From Streptomyces toyocaensis (GTDB taxonomy: Bacteria > Actinomycetota > Actinomycetes > Streptomycetales > Streptomycetaceae), in assembly GCF_000725125.1 (NCBI RefSeq), contig NZ_JFCB01000019.1:1-64000 (forward strand): a DNA stretch of 64,000 bases, in the 5' to 3' direction. Numbering within the stretch: position 1 is the first letter of the stretch; every line of letters starts with the position of its first letter. Below, one piece after another: positions 28,298 through 37,527 of the stretch. The notes beneath the pieces were generated by a model. That model saw only the letters and a program-made list of their open reading frames with translations, was not told the DNA's origin and made no database searches. Made by a program: the position numbers and the translations under genes.

Positions 28298-30966
28298 TGG
28301 AGTCGGCCGAGATCCGCCGCCGCTGGCTGAGCTTCTTCGAGGAGCGCGGGCACACCGTCGTCCCGTCGGCGTCGCTCATCGCGGACGACCCGACTCTGCT
28401 GCTCGTCCCGGCCGGCATGGTGCCCTTCAAGCCCTACTTCCTGGGCGAGGTCAAGCCGCCCTTCGAGCGCGCCACGAGCGTGCAGAAGTGCGTACGCACC
28501 CCCGACATCGAAGAGGTCGGCAAGACCACCCGCCACGGCACGTTCTTCCAGATGTGCGGCAACTTCTCCTTCGGCGACTACTTCAAGGAAGGCGCCATCA
28601 AGCTCGCCTGGGAGCTGCTCACCAGTCCCCAGGACAAGGGTGGTTACGGCCTCGACCCCGAGCGCCTGTGGATCACCGTCTACCAGGACGACGACGAGGC
28701 CGAGCGGATCTGGCGCGACGTCGTCGGCGTGCCCGCCGAGCGCATCCAGCGCCTGGGCAAGAAGGACAACTTCTGGGACATGGGCGTCCCCGGCCCCTGC
28801 GGTCCCTGCTCCGAGATCAACTACGACCGCGGCCCCGAGTTCGGCGCCGAGGGCGGTCCCGCCGTCAACGACGAGCGGTACGTGGAGATCTGGAACCTCG
28901 TCTTCATGCAGTACGAGCGGGGCGAGGGTCCGGGCAAGGACTACCCGATCCTCGGGGACCTGCCCAGCAAGAACATCGACACCGGCCTGGGGCTCGAACG
29001 GCTCGCCATGATTCTGCAGGGCGTGCGGAACATGTACGAGATCGACACCTCGATGGCCGTCATCGACAAGGCCACCGAGCTGACCGGCGTCCGCTACGGC
29101 GACGCCCAGGCCTCCGACGTCTCCCTGCGCGTGGTCACCGACCACATGCGCACCTCCGTGATGCTCATCGGCGACGGAGTGACCCCCGGCAACGAGGGCC
29201 GCGGCTACGTGCTGCGCCGCATCATGCGCCGCGCCATCCGCAACATGCGCCTGCTCGGCGCCACCGGCCCGGTCGTCAGGGACCTGATCGACGTCGTGAT
29301 CGGCATGATGGGGCAGCAGTACCCGGAGCTGATCACCGACCGCGAGCGGATCGAGAAGGTCGCCGTCGCCGAGGAGAACGCCTTCCTCAAGACGCTGAAG
29401 GCCGGCACCAACATCCTCGACACGGCTGTCAGCGACACCAAGGCCGCGGGCTCCACCGTCCTGCCCGGCGACAAGGCGTTCCTGCTCCACGACACCTGGG
29501 GCTTCCCCATCGACCTCACCCTGGAGATGGCCGCCGAGCAGGGCCTCTCCGTGGACGAGGAGGGCTTCCGCCGACTGATGAAGGAGCAGCGGGAGCGCGC
29601 CAAGGCCGATGCCCAGGCCAAGAAGACCGGCCACGCCGACCTCGGCGCCTACCGCGAGATCGCCGACCGCGCCGGTGCCACCGACTTCATCGGCTACACC
29701 GACACCGAGGGCGAGTCCACCGTCGTCGGCATCCTCGTCGACGGCGTCTCCTCGCCGGCCGCCACGGAGGGCGACGAGGTGGAGATCGTCCTCGACCGCA
29801 CCCCGTTCTACGCCGAGGGCGGCGGCCAGATCGGTGACACCGGCCGGATCAGGGCCGACACCGGTGCCGTCATCGAGATCCGCGACTGCCAGAAGCCGGT
29901 CCCGGGCGTCTACGTGCACAAGGGCGTCGTCCAGGTCGGTGAGATCACCGTCGGAGCCAAGGCCCACGCCTCCATCGACGACCGCCGCCGCAAGGCCATC
30001 GCCCGCGCCCACTCGGCCACCCACCTCACCCACCAGGCCCTGCGCGACGCCCTCGGCCCGACGGCCGCCCAGGCCGGTTCGGAGAACCAGCCCGGCCGCT
30101 TCCGCTTCGACTTCGGCTCGCCGTCCGCGGTGCCGCAGACGGTCATGGTCGACGTCGAGCAGAAGATCAACGAGGTACTCGCCCGCGACCTCGACGTGCG
30201 CGCCGACGTCATGGGCATCGACGAGGCCAGGAAGCAGGGCGCCATCGCCGAGTTCGGCGAGAAGTACGGCGAGCGCGTGCGCGTGGTGACCATCGGCGAC
30301 TTCTCCAAGGAGCTGTGCGGCGGTACCCACGTGCACAACACCGCCCAGCTGGGCCTGGTGAAGCTCCTCGGCGAGTCGTCCATCGGCTCAGGTGTCCGCC
30401 GTATCGAGGCCCTGGTCGGTGTGGACGCCTACCACTTCCTCGCCCGTGAGCACACGGTGGTCAACCAGCTCACCGAACTGCTCAAGGGCCGCTCGGAGGA
30501 GCTGCCGGAGAAGGTCTCCGCCATGCTCGGCAAGCTGAAGGACGCCGAGAAGGAGATCGAGAAGTTCCGCGCCGAGAAGGTGCTCCAGGCCGCCGCCGGT
30601 CTCGCCGAGTCCGCCAAGGACATCAAGGGCGTCGCACTGGTCACCGGTCAGGTCCCGGACGGCACCGCCGCCGACGACCTGCGCAAGCTGGTCCTCGACG
30701 TGCGCGGCCGCATCCAGGGCGGCCGGGCCGCAGTCGTGGCCCTCTTCGCCGTGAACAACGGCAAGCCGCTGACGGTCATCGCCACCAACGAGGCCGCACG
30801 CGAGCGCGGTCTCAAGGCCGGTGACCTGGTGCGCACCGCCGCCAAGACGCTCGGCGGCGGCGGTGGCGGCAAGCCGGACGTCGCCCAGGGCGGCGGACAG
30901 AACCCGGCCGCCGTCGGCGAGGCCGTCGAGGCCGTCGAGCGCCTCGTGGCGGACACCGCCACGTGA
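28297..30966 (+). CDS. alaS: Alanyl-tRNA synthetase
   Basis: This 889-residue class II synthetase has the aminoacylation domain from residue 1 (RRRWLSFFEERGHTVVPS), an editing domain with the zinc ligands H572/H576 in AHSATHLTHQ and C674/H678 in CGGTH, and a C-terminal domain whose GGGGGGKPDVAQGGG segment is the conserved glycine-rich DHHA1 motif. Length and order are canonical. The start is one base into the previous stop (TGATG). The stop overlaps the ruvX GTG by four bases. Confidence 0.98.
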   Translation: MESAEIRRRWLSFFEERGHTVVPSASLIADDPTLLLVPAGMVPFKPYFLGEVKPPFERATSVQKCVRTPDIEEVGKTTRHGTFFQMCGNFSFGDYFKEGAIKLAWELLTSPQDKGGYGLDPERLWITVYQDDDEAERIWRDVVGVPAERIQRLGKKDNFWDMGVPGPCGPCSEINYDRGPEFGAEGGPAVNDERYVEIWNLVFMQYERGEGPGKDYPILGDLPSKNIDTGLGLERLAMILQGVRNMYEIDTSMAVIDKATELTGVRYGDAQASDVSLRVVTDHMRTSVMLIGDGVTPGNEGRGYVLRRIMRRAIRNMRLLGATGPVVRDLIDVVIGMMGQQYPELITDRERIEKVAVAEENAFLKTLKAGTNILDTAVSDTKAAGSTVLPGDKAFLLHDTWGFPIDLTLEMAAEQGLSVDEEGFRRLMKEQRERAKADAQAKKTGHADLGAYREIADRAGATDFIGYTDTEGESTVVGILVDGVSSPAATEGDEVEIVLDRTPFYAEGGGQIGDTGRIRADTGAVIEIRDCQKPVPGVYVHKGVVQVGEITVGAKAHASIDDRRRKAIARAHSATHLTHQALRDALGPTAAQAGSENQPGRFRFDFGSPSAVPQTVMVDVEQKINEVLARDLDVRADVMGIDEARKQGAIAEFGEKYGERVRVVTIGDFSKELCGGTHVHNTAQLGLVKLLGESSIGSGVRRIEALVGVDAYHFLAREHTVVNQLTELLKGRSEELPEKVSAMLGKLKDAEKEIEKFRAEKVLQAAAGLAESAKDIKGVALVTGQVPDGTAADDLRKLVLDVRGRIQGGRAAVVALFAVNNGKPLTVIATNEAARERGLKAGDLVRTAAKTLGGGGGGKPDVAQGGGQNPAAVGEAVEAVERLVADTAT

Positions 30967-31466
30967 ACGGCCGGGTGAACGAGCAGACGGACGGCCCGGT
31001 GATGCGCCGCGGCCGCCGTCTCGCGATCGACGTGGGGGACGCCCGCATCGGGGTCGCGTCCTGCGACCCCGACGGGATCCTCGCCACGCCGGTCGAGACC
31101 GTCCCCGGCCGGGACGTCCCCGCCGCGCACCGACGGCTGCGGCAGCTCGTCGAGGAGTACGAGCCGATCGAGGTCGTCGTCGGTCTCCCTCGCTCCCTCA
31201 AGGGGGGCGAGGGCCCGGCCGCGATCAAGGTCCGCGGCTTCGCGGGGGAACTGGCCCGTCTGATCACGCCCGTTCCGGTCCGGCTCGTCGACGAGCGCAT
31301 GACGACGGTCACGGCGAGTCAGGGACTGCGCGCCTCGGGGGTGAAGTCCAGGAAGGGACGCTCCGTCATCGACCAGGCCGCCGCCGTGATCATTCTCCAG
31401 CAGGCACTGGAATCCGAACGGGTGTCAGGCAAGCCACCCGGCGAGGGCGTCGAAGTGGTCGTCTGA
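30963..31466 (+). CDS. ruvX: Putative Holliday junction resolvase RuvX/YqgF
   Basis: This 167-residue RNase H-fold nuclease of the YqgF family is thought to act in 16S rRNA 5' maturation or junction resolution. Conserved acidic residues lie in RRLAIDVGDARIGVA, VRLVDERMTT, and the C-terminal IDQAAAVIILQ. VVVGLPRSLKG matches the family core. The GTG overlaps the alaS TGA by four bases. A Met a few codons in (MRRGRRLAIDV) is an alternative start that would remove the short polar leader. Confidence 0.92.
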   Translation: MNGRVNEQTDGPVMRRGRRLAIDVGDARIGVASCDPDGILATPVETVPGRDVPAAHRRLRQLVEEYEPIEVVVGLPRSLKGGEGPAAIKVRGFAGELARLITPVPVRLVDERMTTVTASQGLRASGVKSRKGRSVIDQAAAVIILQQALESERVSGKPPGEGVEVVV

Positions 31467-31594
31467 TCGCGATACGGTAACGTTCCGCGCGATGCGGGCG
31501 GTGTTCGAACAGCCGCCGCACTAAGAGAGGCGGGACGGGAGCCGTGGTCCTCAGGTGGCCGGGGTGACCGCCGCCTCGCGGCTCTAGGGGATCG

Positions 31595-33217
31595 ATGACT
31601 GAGTATGGCCGGGGCCGAGGCTCCGAACCGTGGCATCCGGACGACCCGTTGTACGGGGACGACGGATGGGGAGGACAGCAGGCCCAGGGCCCGCAGTCCC
31701 CCTACGGCGGCCAGCCGCAGCACCATCCGCAGCAGCCGCAGACGCACGCGCGGTACGGCGACTGGGGCACCGGCGAGCAGCACGGGTACGACCAGCAGCA
31801 GTACGCGCCCCAGCAGCCGCCGCAGTACGACCAGAACGGCTGGCCCACGGGTTCCTACCCGCAGGACCCCTACGCCGTCGGCCCGACGGACCCCTACGCC
31901 CAGCAGGCCGGGTACGGCGAGCAGCCCGACTACTACGGCAGCCCCGAGGCCTACCCGCCGCCCGAGCCGCCCGGCCGCCGGCGTGCCGAACCCGAGCCGG
32001 AGACCGACTGGGACCCGGGCCCCGACCAGGGCGAACACGCCTTCTTCTCGGGCGGCGACGATGACGGCCGCAACGAGGACGACGGCCGTGACGACGAGCC
32101 GGCCGACCGGCGGGGACGCGGCGAGCGCCGGGGCGGCAAGGAGAAGAAACGACGCAGCGGCCTGGCCTGTCTCGTGGTGGTCGTGGTCCTCGGCGGCGGC
32201 CTGGCCGGTGTCGGTTACTTCGGGTACCAGTTCTACCAGGATCGTTTCGGCAGCGCCCCCGATTTCGCGGGATCCGGCAACGGTGAGCAGGTGACCGTCA
32301 CCATCCCCAAGGGCTCCGGCGGGTACGCCATCGGCCAGGAGCTCAAGAAGGCGGGTGTGATCAAGAGCGTCGACGCGTTCGTCGCGGCCCAGGCCTCCAA
32401 CCCGGAGGGCAAGAACATCCAGGACGGCGTCTACACGCTGCAGAAGGAGATGTCGGCCGCGAGCGCGGTGGAGCTGATGCTCAGTCCCAAGAGCCGCAAC
32501 AACCTGATCATCGCCGAGGGCTGGCGCAACGCCCGCGTCTACGAGGCCATCGACAAGCGCCTCGGACTCGAGGAGGGCACCACGGCCGAGGTCGCCGAGA
32601 CCAAGTGGAAGACCCTCGGCCTGCCCGACTGGGCCGTGAACCACGACGACGTCAAGGATCCGCTGGAGGGCTTCCTCTACCCGTCCAGTTACGCCGTCGC
32701 CAAGGGCCAGAAGCCCGAGGCCGTGCTGAAACAGATGGTGGCCCGCGCCACCGAGACGTACACGGAACTGAACTTCGAGGAGAAGGCCGAGAGCCTGGGT
32801 CTTGAGGGACCGTGGGAACTGGTGACGGTCGCGAGCCTGGTACAGGCCGAGGGCAAGACCCACGACGACTTCCGCAAGATGTCCGAGGTCGTCTACAACC
32901 GCCTCAAGACCAGCAACACCGAGACCTACCAACTCCTGCAGTTCGACTCGACCTTCAACTACCTGAAGGGCGAGAGCAACATCGACATCAGCGAGTCCGA
33001 GATCAACAGCAACAAGGACCCGTACAACACCTACACCAACAAGGGCCTGCCGCCCGGCCCCATCGGCAACCCCGGTGAGGACGCCCTGCAGGCGGCGCTG
33101 AACCCCACGTCCGACGGCTGGATCTACTTCGTGGCCACCGACGGCGTGAACAAGACGGAGTTCGCCAGGACGCACTCCGAGTTCCTGAAGCTGAAGGACA
33201 AGTTCAATGCCAGTTAG
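31595..33217 (+). CDS. mltG: Endolytic murein transglycosylase MltG (YceG family)
   Basis: MltG cuts nascent peptidoglycan strands at the outer face of the membrane. The 540 residues begin with a Gln/Pro/Tyr/Gly-rich disordered cytosolic region (about 1-150), a charged linker, a membrane helix at about 188-210, a LysM-like subdomain, and the YceG catalytic domain. The catalytic-region glutamate is E419 in ASLVQAEGK, followed by VVYNRL, LQFDSTFNYL, and NTYTNKGLPPGPIGNPG. The long Q-rich N terminus is typical of actinomycetes. ATG start behind TAGGGG. The last 11 bases overlap aroE. Confidence 0.95.
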   Translation: MTEYGRGRGSEPWHPDDPLYGDDGWGGQQAQGPQSPYGGQPQHHPQQPQTHARYGDWGTGEQHGYDQQQYAPQQPPQYDQNGWPTGSYPQDPYAVGPTDPYAQQAGYGEQPDYYGSPEAYPPPEPPGRRRAEPEPETDWDPGPDQGEHAFFSGGDDDGRNEDDGRDDEPADRRGRGERRGGKEKKRRSGLACLVVVVVLGGGLAGVGYFGYQFYQDRFGSAPDFAGSGNGEQVTVTIPKGSGGYAIGQELKKAGVIKSVDAFVAAQASNPEGKNIQDGVYTLQKEMSAASAVELMLSPKSRNNLIIAEGWRNARVYEAIDKRLGLEEGTTAEVAETKWKTLGLPDWAVNHDDVKDPLEGFLYPSSYAVAKGQKPEAVLKQMVARATETYTELNFEEKAESLGLEGPWELVTVASLVQAEGKTHDDFRKMSEVVYNRLKTSNTETYQLLQFDSTFNYLKGESNIDISESEINSNKDPYNTYTNKGLPPGPIGNPGEDALQAALNPTSDGWIYFVATDGVNKTEFARTHSEFLKLKDKFNAS

Positions 33218-34043
33218 GGCCGGGGCACGGCGGGCGGCGGTACTCGGTTCGCCGATCGCCCACTCCCTCTCCCCGGTGCTGCACCGCACCGCGTACGCGG
33301 AGCTGGGGCTCGGGGGATGGACGTACGACCGCTTCGAGGTCGACGAGCAGGCGCTGCCGGGGTTCTTCGAGACGCTGGGCCAGGAATGGGCGGGGCTGTC
33401 GCTGACCATGCCGCTGAAGCGGGCGGTCATCCCGCTGCTGGACGACATCAGTGTCACGGCGGCCTCGGTGGACGCCGTGAACACCGTGGTCTTCACCGAG
33501 GACGGCCGCAGGACCGGCGACAACACCGACATCCCCGGCATGGTCGCCGCCCTGCGCGAGCACGGCATCGACCAGGTGGACAGCGCTGCCATCCTGGGCG
33601 CGGGCGCCACCGCCTCCTCCGCGCTGGCCGCCCTGGCCCGGATCTGCTCGGGCGAGGTCACCGTCCACGTCCGCAGCGAGGCCCGGGCCGCTCAGATGCG
33701 CCAGTGGGCCGAGCGGCTCGGCGTCGCGGTCCGCATCGCCGGCTGGGACGACGCCGAGCAGGCGCTGCGCGCCCCGCTGGTCGTCAGCACCACCCCGGCC
33801 GGCGTCACCGACGTCCTGGCCCGGGCCGTGCCCGAGCGCCCGACGGCCCTCTTCGACGTGCTCTACGACCCGTGGCCGACCGTCCTCGCCGCGCGGTGGT
33901 CCGCGTACGGGGGAGCCGTGATCAGCGGACTCGACCTGCTGGTGCACCAGGCCGTGCTCCAGGTGGAGCAGATGACGGGGCGCTCGCCGGCTCCGCTGGA
34001 CGCCATGCGAAAAGCGGGAGAACGGGCCCTCGCCGCCCGCTAG
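33207..34043 (+). CDS. aroE: Shikimate dehydrogenase
   Basis: This 278-residue enzyme reduces 3-dehydroshikimate to shikimate with NADPH. It has the SPIAHSLSPVLHRTAYAELG substrate segment, the catalytic lysine in LSLTMPLKRAV, the Asp in GDNTDIPG, a Rossmann loop AILGAGATASSAL, and the C-terminal DLLVHQAVLQVEQMTG helix. The ATG at 33207 lies inside the 3' end of mltG (11-base overlap), so the two are probably translationally coupled. It opens a shikimate-pathway run that continues with aroC, aroK and aroB. Confidence 0.95.
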   Translation: MPVRAGARRAAVLGSPIAHSLSPVLHRTAYAELGLGGWTYDRFEVDEQALPGFFETLGQEWAGLSLTMPLKRAVIPLLDDISVTAASVDAVNTVVFTEDGRRTGDNTDIPGMVAALREHGIDQVDSAAILGAGATASSALAALARICSGEVTVHVRSEARAAQMRQWAERLGVAVRIAGWDDAEQALRAPLVVSTTPAGVTDVLARAVPERPTALFDVLYDPWPTVLAARWSAYGGAVISGLDLLVHQAVLQVEQMTGRSPAPLDAMRKAGERALAAR

Positions 34044-34094
34044 GATCCCCCTTCGGTTCCGCAGGGGGCGGAACACGGGAGGGGAACAGGTTCC

Positions 34095-34436
34095 ATGTCC
34101 GCAGGCATGCCACTGGCATCGTGGAAGTCCCAGATGTTCGAGTCCGTGCTGGGCTTCCTGCCCGACTGGGTGCAGATCACGGTGCTGGCCCTGATCGTGC
34201 TCGCCGTCGTCGCGTCCTGGGTTCTCAAGATCAAACGCAGGATCGCGCACCGCCGCGCCGCCCGTTCGGGGCAGCCGGTCCCCACGGCGGCGCCGCACGG
34301 CCAGGGGAGCGGGACCGACCACCTGGGCCCGTACGCGCCGCGGCCCACGGCACCGGCCGGCGCCCGGCAGCCGAGCGGCGCCGACTTCCTCGGCGCCTAC
34401 GCGCCGTCGCGGCGCGAGGGCGACGGCCAGGCCTGA
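34095..34436 (+). CDS. Small single-pass membrane protein of unknown function
   Basis: The 113-residue protein has a short amphipathic start, one membrane helix (about 26-46) and a basic, then Pro/Gly/Ala-rich polar tail. The tail holds two similar motifs, HLGPYAPRPTAPAG and FLGAYAPSRREG. I do not recognise a family. ATG start behind GGGAGGGGAACAGG. It lies between aroE and aroC in the same direction. Confidence 0.75.
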   Translation: MSAGMPLASWKSQMFESVLGFLPDWVQITVLALIVLAVVASWVLKIKRRIAHRRAARSGQPVPTAAPHGQGSGTDHLGPYAPRPTAPAGARQPSGADFLGAYAPSRREGDGQA

Positions 34437-34617
34437 ATACCAATGCCCCGGCCCGTGATCCCGGCCGTCCGCCTGATGGACCGGCGGCCGGACCCCCGCC
34501 CGGACGTGGGAGGATCGGAGGTGGCGGACCGGGGCCGCGCACCCCGTCACGCCACAGCCGTACGCGAAGAGGCGCGTACGCAGGGCATACCGGGGCGCGA
34601 AGCACGGAGGAGCACCG

Positions 34618-35802
34618 TTGAGCAGGTTGCGCTGGCTGACCGCGGGGGAGTCGCACGGTCCCGCACTCGTCGCGACGCTGGAGGGGCTTCCCGCCGGCGT
34701 GCCGATCACCACGGAGATGGTGGCGGACCACCTCGCGAGGCGGCGGCTGGGCTACGGACGCGGTGCCCGGATGAAGTTCGAGCGCGACGAGGTCACCTTC
34801 CTCGGCGGCGTCCGGCACGGTCTGACCCTCGGTTCCCCGGTCGCGGTCATGGTGGGCAACACCGAGTGGCCGAAGTGGGAGCAGGTCATGGCCGCCGACC
34901 CGGTCGACCCCGAGGTGCTGGCCGGCCTGGCGCGCAACGCCCCGCTGACCCGGCCCCGCCCCGGCCACGCCGACCTGGCGGGCATGCAGAAGTACGGCTT
35001 CGACGAGGCCCGCCCGATCCTGGAGCGCGCCTCCGCCCGCGAGACGGCCGCCCGCGTGGCACTGGGCGCGGTGGCACGGTCGTACCTGAAGGAGACGGCC
35101 GGCATCGAGATCGTCAGTCACGTCGTCGAGCTGGCCGCCGCCAAGGCGCCCTACGGCGTGTACCCGACCCCCGCCGACGTGGAGCGGCTGGACGCGGACC
35201 CGGTGCGCTGCCTGGACGCGGACGCGTCGAAGGCGATGGTCGCGGAGATCGACCAGGCCCACAAGGACGGCGACACCCTCGGCGGCGTGGTGGAGGTGCT
35301 GGCGTACGGCGTTCCCGTGGGCCTCGGCTCCCATGTGCACTGGGACCGGCGCCTCGACGCCCGCCTGGCCGCCGCGCTCATGGGCATCCAGGCCATCAAG
35401 GGCGTCGAGGTCGGCGACGGCTTCGACCTGGCCCGCGTCCCCGGCTCCAAGGCGCACGACGAGATCCTCGCCACCGACGAGGGCATCAGGCGTGCCTCGG
35501 GCCGCTCCGGCGGCACCGAGGGCGGACTGACCACCGGTGAGCTGCTGCGGGTGCGCGCGGCGATGAAGCCGATCGCCACCGTGCCGCGCGCGCTGAAGAC
35601 CGTGGACGTCGTCACCGGCGAGGAGGCGGCCGCCCACCACCAGCGCTCCGACGTGTGCGCGGTGCCGGCCGCCGGCATCGTCGCCGAGGCGATGGTGGCC
35701 CTGGTCCTCGCGGACGCGGTCGCGGAGAAGTTCGGCGGCGACAGCGTCACCGAGACCCGGCGCAACGTGACCTCGTACCTCGACAACCTGGCCGTCCGAT
35801 GA
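34618..35802 (+). CDS. aroC: Chorismate synthase
   Basis: This 394-residue FMN-dependent lyase converts EPSP to chorismate. Family signatures are GESHGPALV near the N terminus, RRLGYGRGARMKFE, RPGHADLAG, the GGVVEVLAYGVPVGLGSH segment, and SGGTEGGLTTGELLRVRAAMKP. The start is TTG with a strong CGGAGGAG site, which decides against an internal ATG. The stop overlaps the aroK ATG by four bases. Confidence 0.97.
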   Translation: MSRLRWLTAGESHGPALVATLEGLPAGVPITTEMVADHLARRRLGYGRGARMKFERDEVTFLGGVRHGLTLGSPVAVMVGNTEWPKWEQVMAADPVDPEVLAGLARNAPLTRPRPGHADLAGMQKYGFDEARPILERASARETAARVALGAVARSYLKETAGIEIVSHVVELAAAKAPYGVYPTPADVERLDADPVRCLDADASKAMVAEIDQAHKDGDTLGGVVEVLAYGVPVGLGSHVHWDRRLDARLAAALMGIQAIKGVEVGDGFDLARVPGSKAHDEILATDEGIRRASGRSGGTEGGLTTGELLRVRAAMKPIATVPRALKTVDVVTGEEAAAHHQRSDVCAVPAAGIVAEAMVALVLADAVAEKFGGDSVTETRRNVTSYLDNLAVR

Positions 35803-36311
35803 GCCCGGTGCTCGTGCTGGTCGGCCCGATGGGCGTGGGCAAGTCCACCGTCGGGCACCTGCTGGCGGAGCGGCTGGGCGTCGGCTATCGGGACACCGAC
35901 GACGACATCGTCGCCGCCGAGGGCAGGACCGTCGCCGACATCTTCGTCGACGAGGGCGAAGCCGCCTTCCGCGCGATCGAGAAGCGCGCGGTGCACTCGG
36001 CGGTCACCGGGCACGACGGCGTCCTGGCCCTGGGCGGCGGCGCGGTCCTCGACGCGGACACCCGCGCGCTCCTCGCCGGACAGCGGGTCGTCTACCTCTC
36101 GATGGACGTCGAGGAGGCCGTCAGGCGCACCGGCCTGGGCGTCGCCCGCCCCCTGCTCGCCGTCAACCCGCGCAAGCAGTGGCGGGAGCTGATGGAGGCC
36201 CGCCGGCACCTGTACGAGGAGGTCGCCACGGCCGTCGTACCGACCGACGGACACACGCCGGAAGAGGTCGCCGAGGCCGCGCTGGACGCACTGGAGCTGA
36301 AGGAAGCATGA
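35799..36311 (+). CDS. aroK: Shikimate kinase
   Basis: This 170-residue kinase has a P-loop GPMGVGKST (9-17), the DTDDDIVAAEG substrate Asp region, FRAIEKRAV with the shikimate-contacting Arg, LALGGGAV, and the lid Arg in RTGLGVARPLL. Four-base overlaps join it to aroC upstream and aroB downstream. Confidence 0.96.
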   Translation: MSPVLVLVGPMGVGKSTVGHLLAERLGVGYRDTDDDIVAAEGRTVADIFVDEGEAAFRAIEKRAVHSAVTGHDGVLALGGGAVLDADTRALLAGQRVVYLSMDVEEAVRRTGLGVARPLLAVNPRKQWRELMEARRHLYEEVATAVVPTDGHTPEEVAEAALDALELKEA

Positions 36312-37402
36312 GCAACGAGGAAGTGACGCGGATCCACATCGGCGGGACGGCGGGCACCGAGCCCTACGACGTCCTGGTGGGGCGTCAGCTCCTGGGTGAA
36401 CTGGCCGGCCTGATCGGCGAGAAGGCCAAGCGGGTCGCGGTCGTGCACCCGGAGGCTCTCGCCGAGACCGGTGACGCGCTCCGCGCGGACCTCGCCGGAC
36501 AGGGGTACGAGGCGGTCGCCATCCAGGTGCCCAACGCGGAGGAGGCCAAGACCTACGAGGTCGCGGCCTACTGCTGGAAGGCGCTCGGCCAGTCCGGGTT
36601 CACCCGCACCGACGTCGTCGTCGGCGTGGGCGGCGGCGCCACCACCGACCTGGCCGGCTTCGTCGCGGCGACCTGGCTGCGGGGCGTCCGCTGGATCGCC
36701 GTACCCACCACGGTCCTCGCCATGGTGGACGCGGCCGTCGGCGGCAAGACCGGCATCAACACCGCCGAGGGCAAGAACCTCGTCGGCGCCTTCCACCCGC
36801 CCGCCGGCGTCCTGTGCGACCTGGCCGCCCTGGACTCCCTCCCGGTCAACGACTACGTCTCGGGACTGGCGGAGGTCATCAAGGCCGGCTTCATCGCCGA
36901 CCCGGCGATCCTGGACCTCATCGAGGCCGACCCCGAGGCCGCCCGTACCCCGGCCGGTCCGCACACCGCGGAACTCATCGAGCGCTCGATCCGGGTCAAG
37001 GCCGACGTCGTCTCGTCCGACCTGAAGGAGTCGGGCCTGCGCGAGATCCTCAACTACGGCCACACCCTCGGCCACGCCATCGAGAAGAACGAGCGCTACA
37101 AGTGGCGCCACGGCGCCGCGGTGGCGGTGGGCATGCACTTCGCCGCCGAACTCGGCCGTCTCGCGGGCCGTCTGGACGACGCCACCGCGGACCGGCACCG
37201 CACGATCCTGGAATCGGTCGGCCTGCCGCTGCGCTACCGCTACGACCAGTGGCCCAAGTTGGTCGAGAACATGAAGGTCGACAAGAAGTCCCGCGGCGAC
37301 CTGCTGCGCTTCATCGTCCTCGACGGTCTTGCCAGGCCCACGGTGTTCGAAGGACCCGACCCGGCCGTCCTGCTCGCCGCGTACGGTGAGGTGGGCGAGT
37401 AG
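36308..37402 (+). CDS. aroB: 3-Dehydroquinate synthase
   Basis: This 364-residue NAD- and metal-dependent enzyme converts DAHP to 3-dehydroquinate. NAD-binding GVGGGATTDLAGFVAATW, the PTTVLAMVDAAVGGKTGIN block, metal ligands in GLAEVIKAG and in GHTLGHAIE, and the RHGAAVAVGM His region are all present. It starts inside the aroK stop (ATGA) and closes the aroC-aroK-aroB set. A hairpin follows the stop. Confidence 0.97.
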   Translation: MSNEEVTRIHIGGTAGTEPYDVLVGRQLLGELAGLIGEKAKRVAVVHPEALAETGDALRADLAGQGYEAVAIQVPNAEEAKTYEVAAYCWKALGQSGFTRTDVVVGVGGGATTDLAGFVAATWLRGVRWIAVPTTVLAMVDAAVGGKTGINTAEGKNLVGAFHPPAGVLCDLAALDSLPVNDYVSGLAEVIKAGFIADPAILDLIEADPEAARTPAGPHTAELIERSIRVKADVVSSDLKESGLREILNYGHTLGHAIEKNERYKWRHGAAVAVGMHFAAELGRLAGRLDDATADRHRTILESVGLPLRYRYDQWPKLVENMKVDKKSRGDLLRFIVLDGLARPTVFEGPDPAVLLAAYGEVGE

Positions 37403-37416
37403 AGCGGGCACTCGGC

Positions 37417-37456
37417 ACCGCCCCCGGCCGTTCACACAACGACGGCAGGGGGCGGT
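37417..37456 (+). terminator. Hairpin after aroB
   Basis: A 9-bp helix, one mismatch and a 5-bp helix close a 10-base loop, 14 bases past the aroB stop. Confidence 0.6.
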
Positions 37457-37527
37457 ACCGTTCGGTAGCACGCGGGAACCCCCCGCTGTCAGCGCCCCAT
37501 TGCCTGTACGAGACGGAGTGGCACCGG

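Noticed and set aside
31502..31511. Palindrome TGTTCGAACA downstream of ruvX as a LexA box
   Set aside because: The actinobacterial SOS box has GAAC and GTTC as outward half-sites with a 4-base centre. Here the order is inverted. The palindrome is better seen as the tip of an imperfect hairpin (31493-31520).
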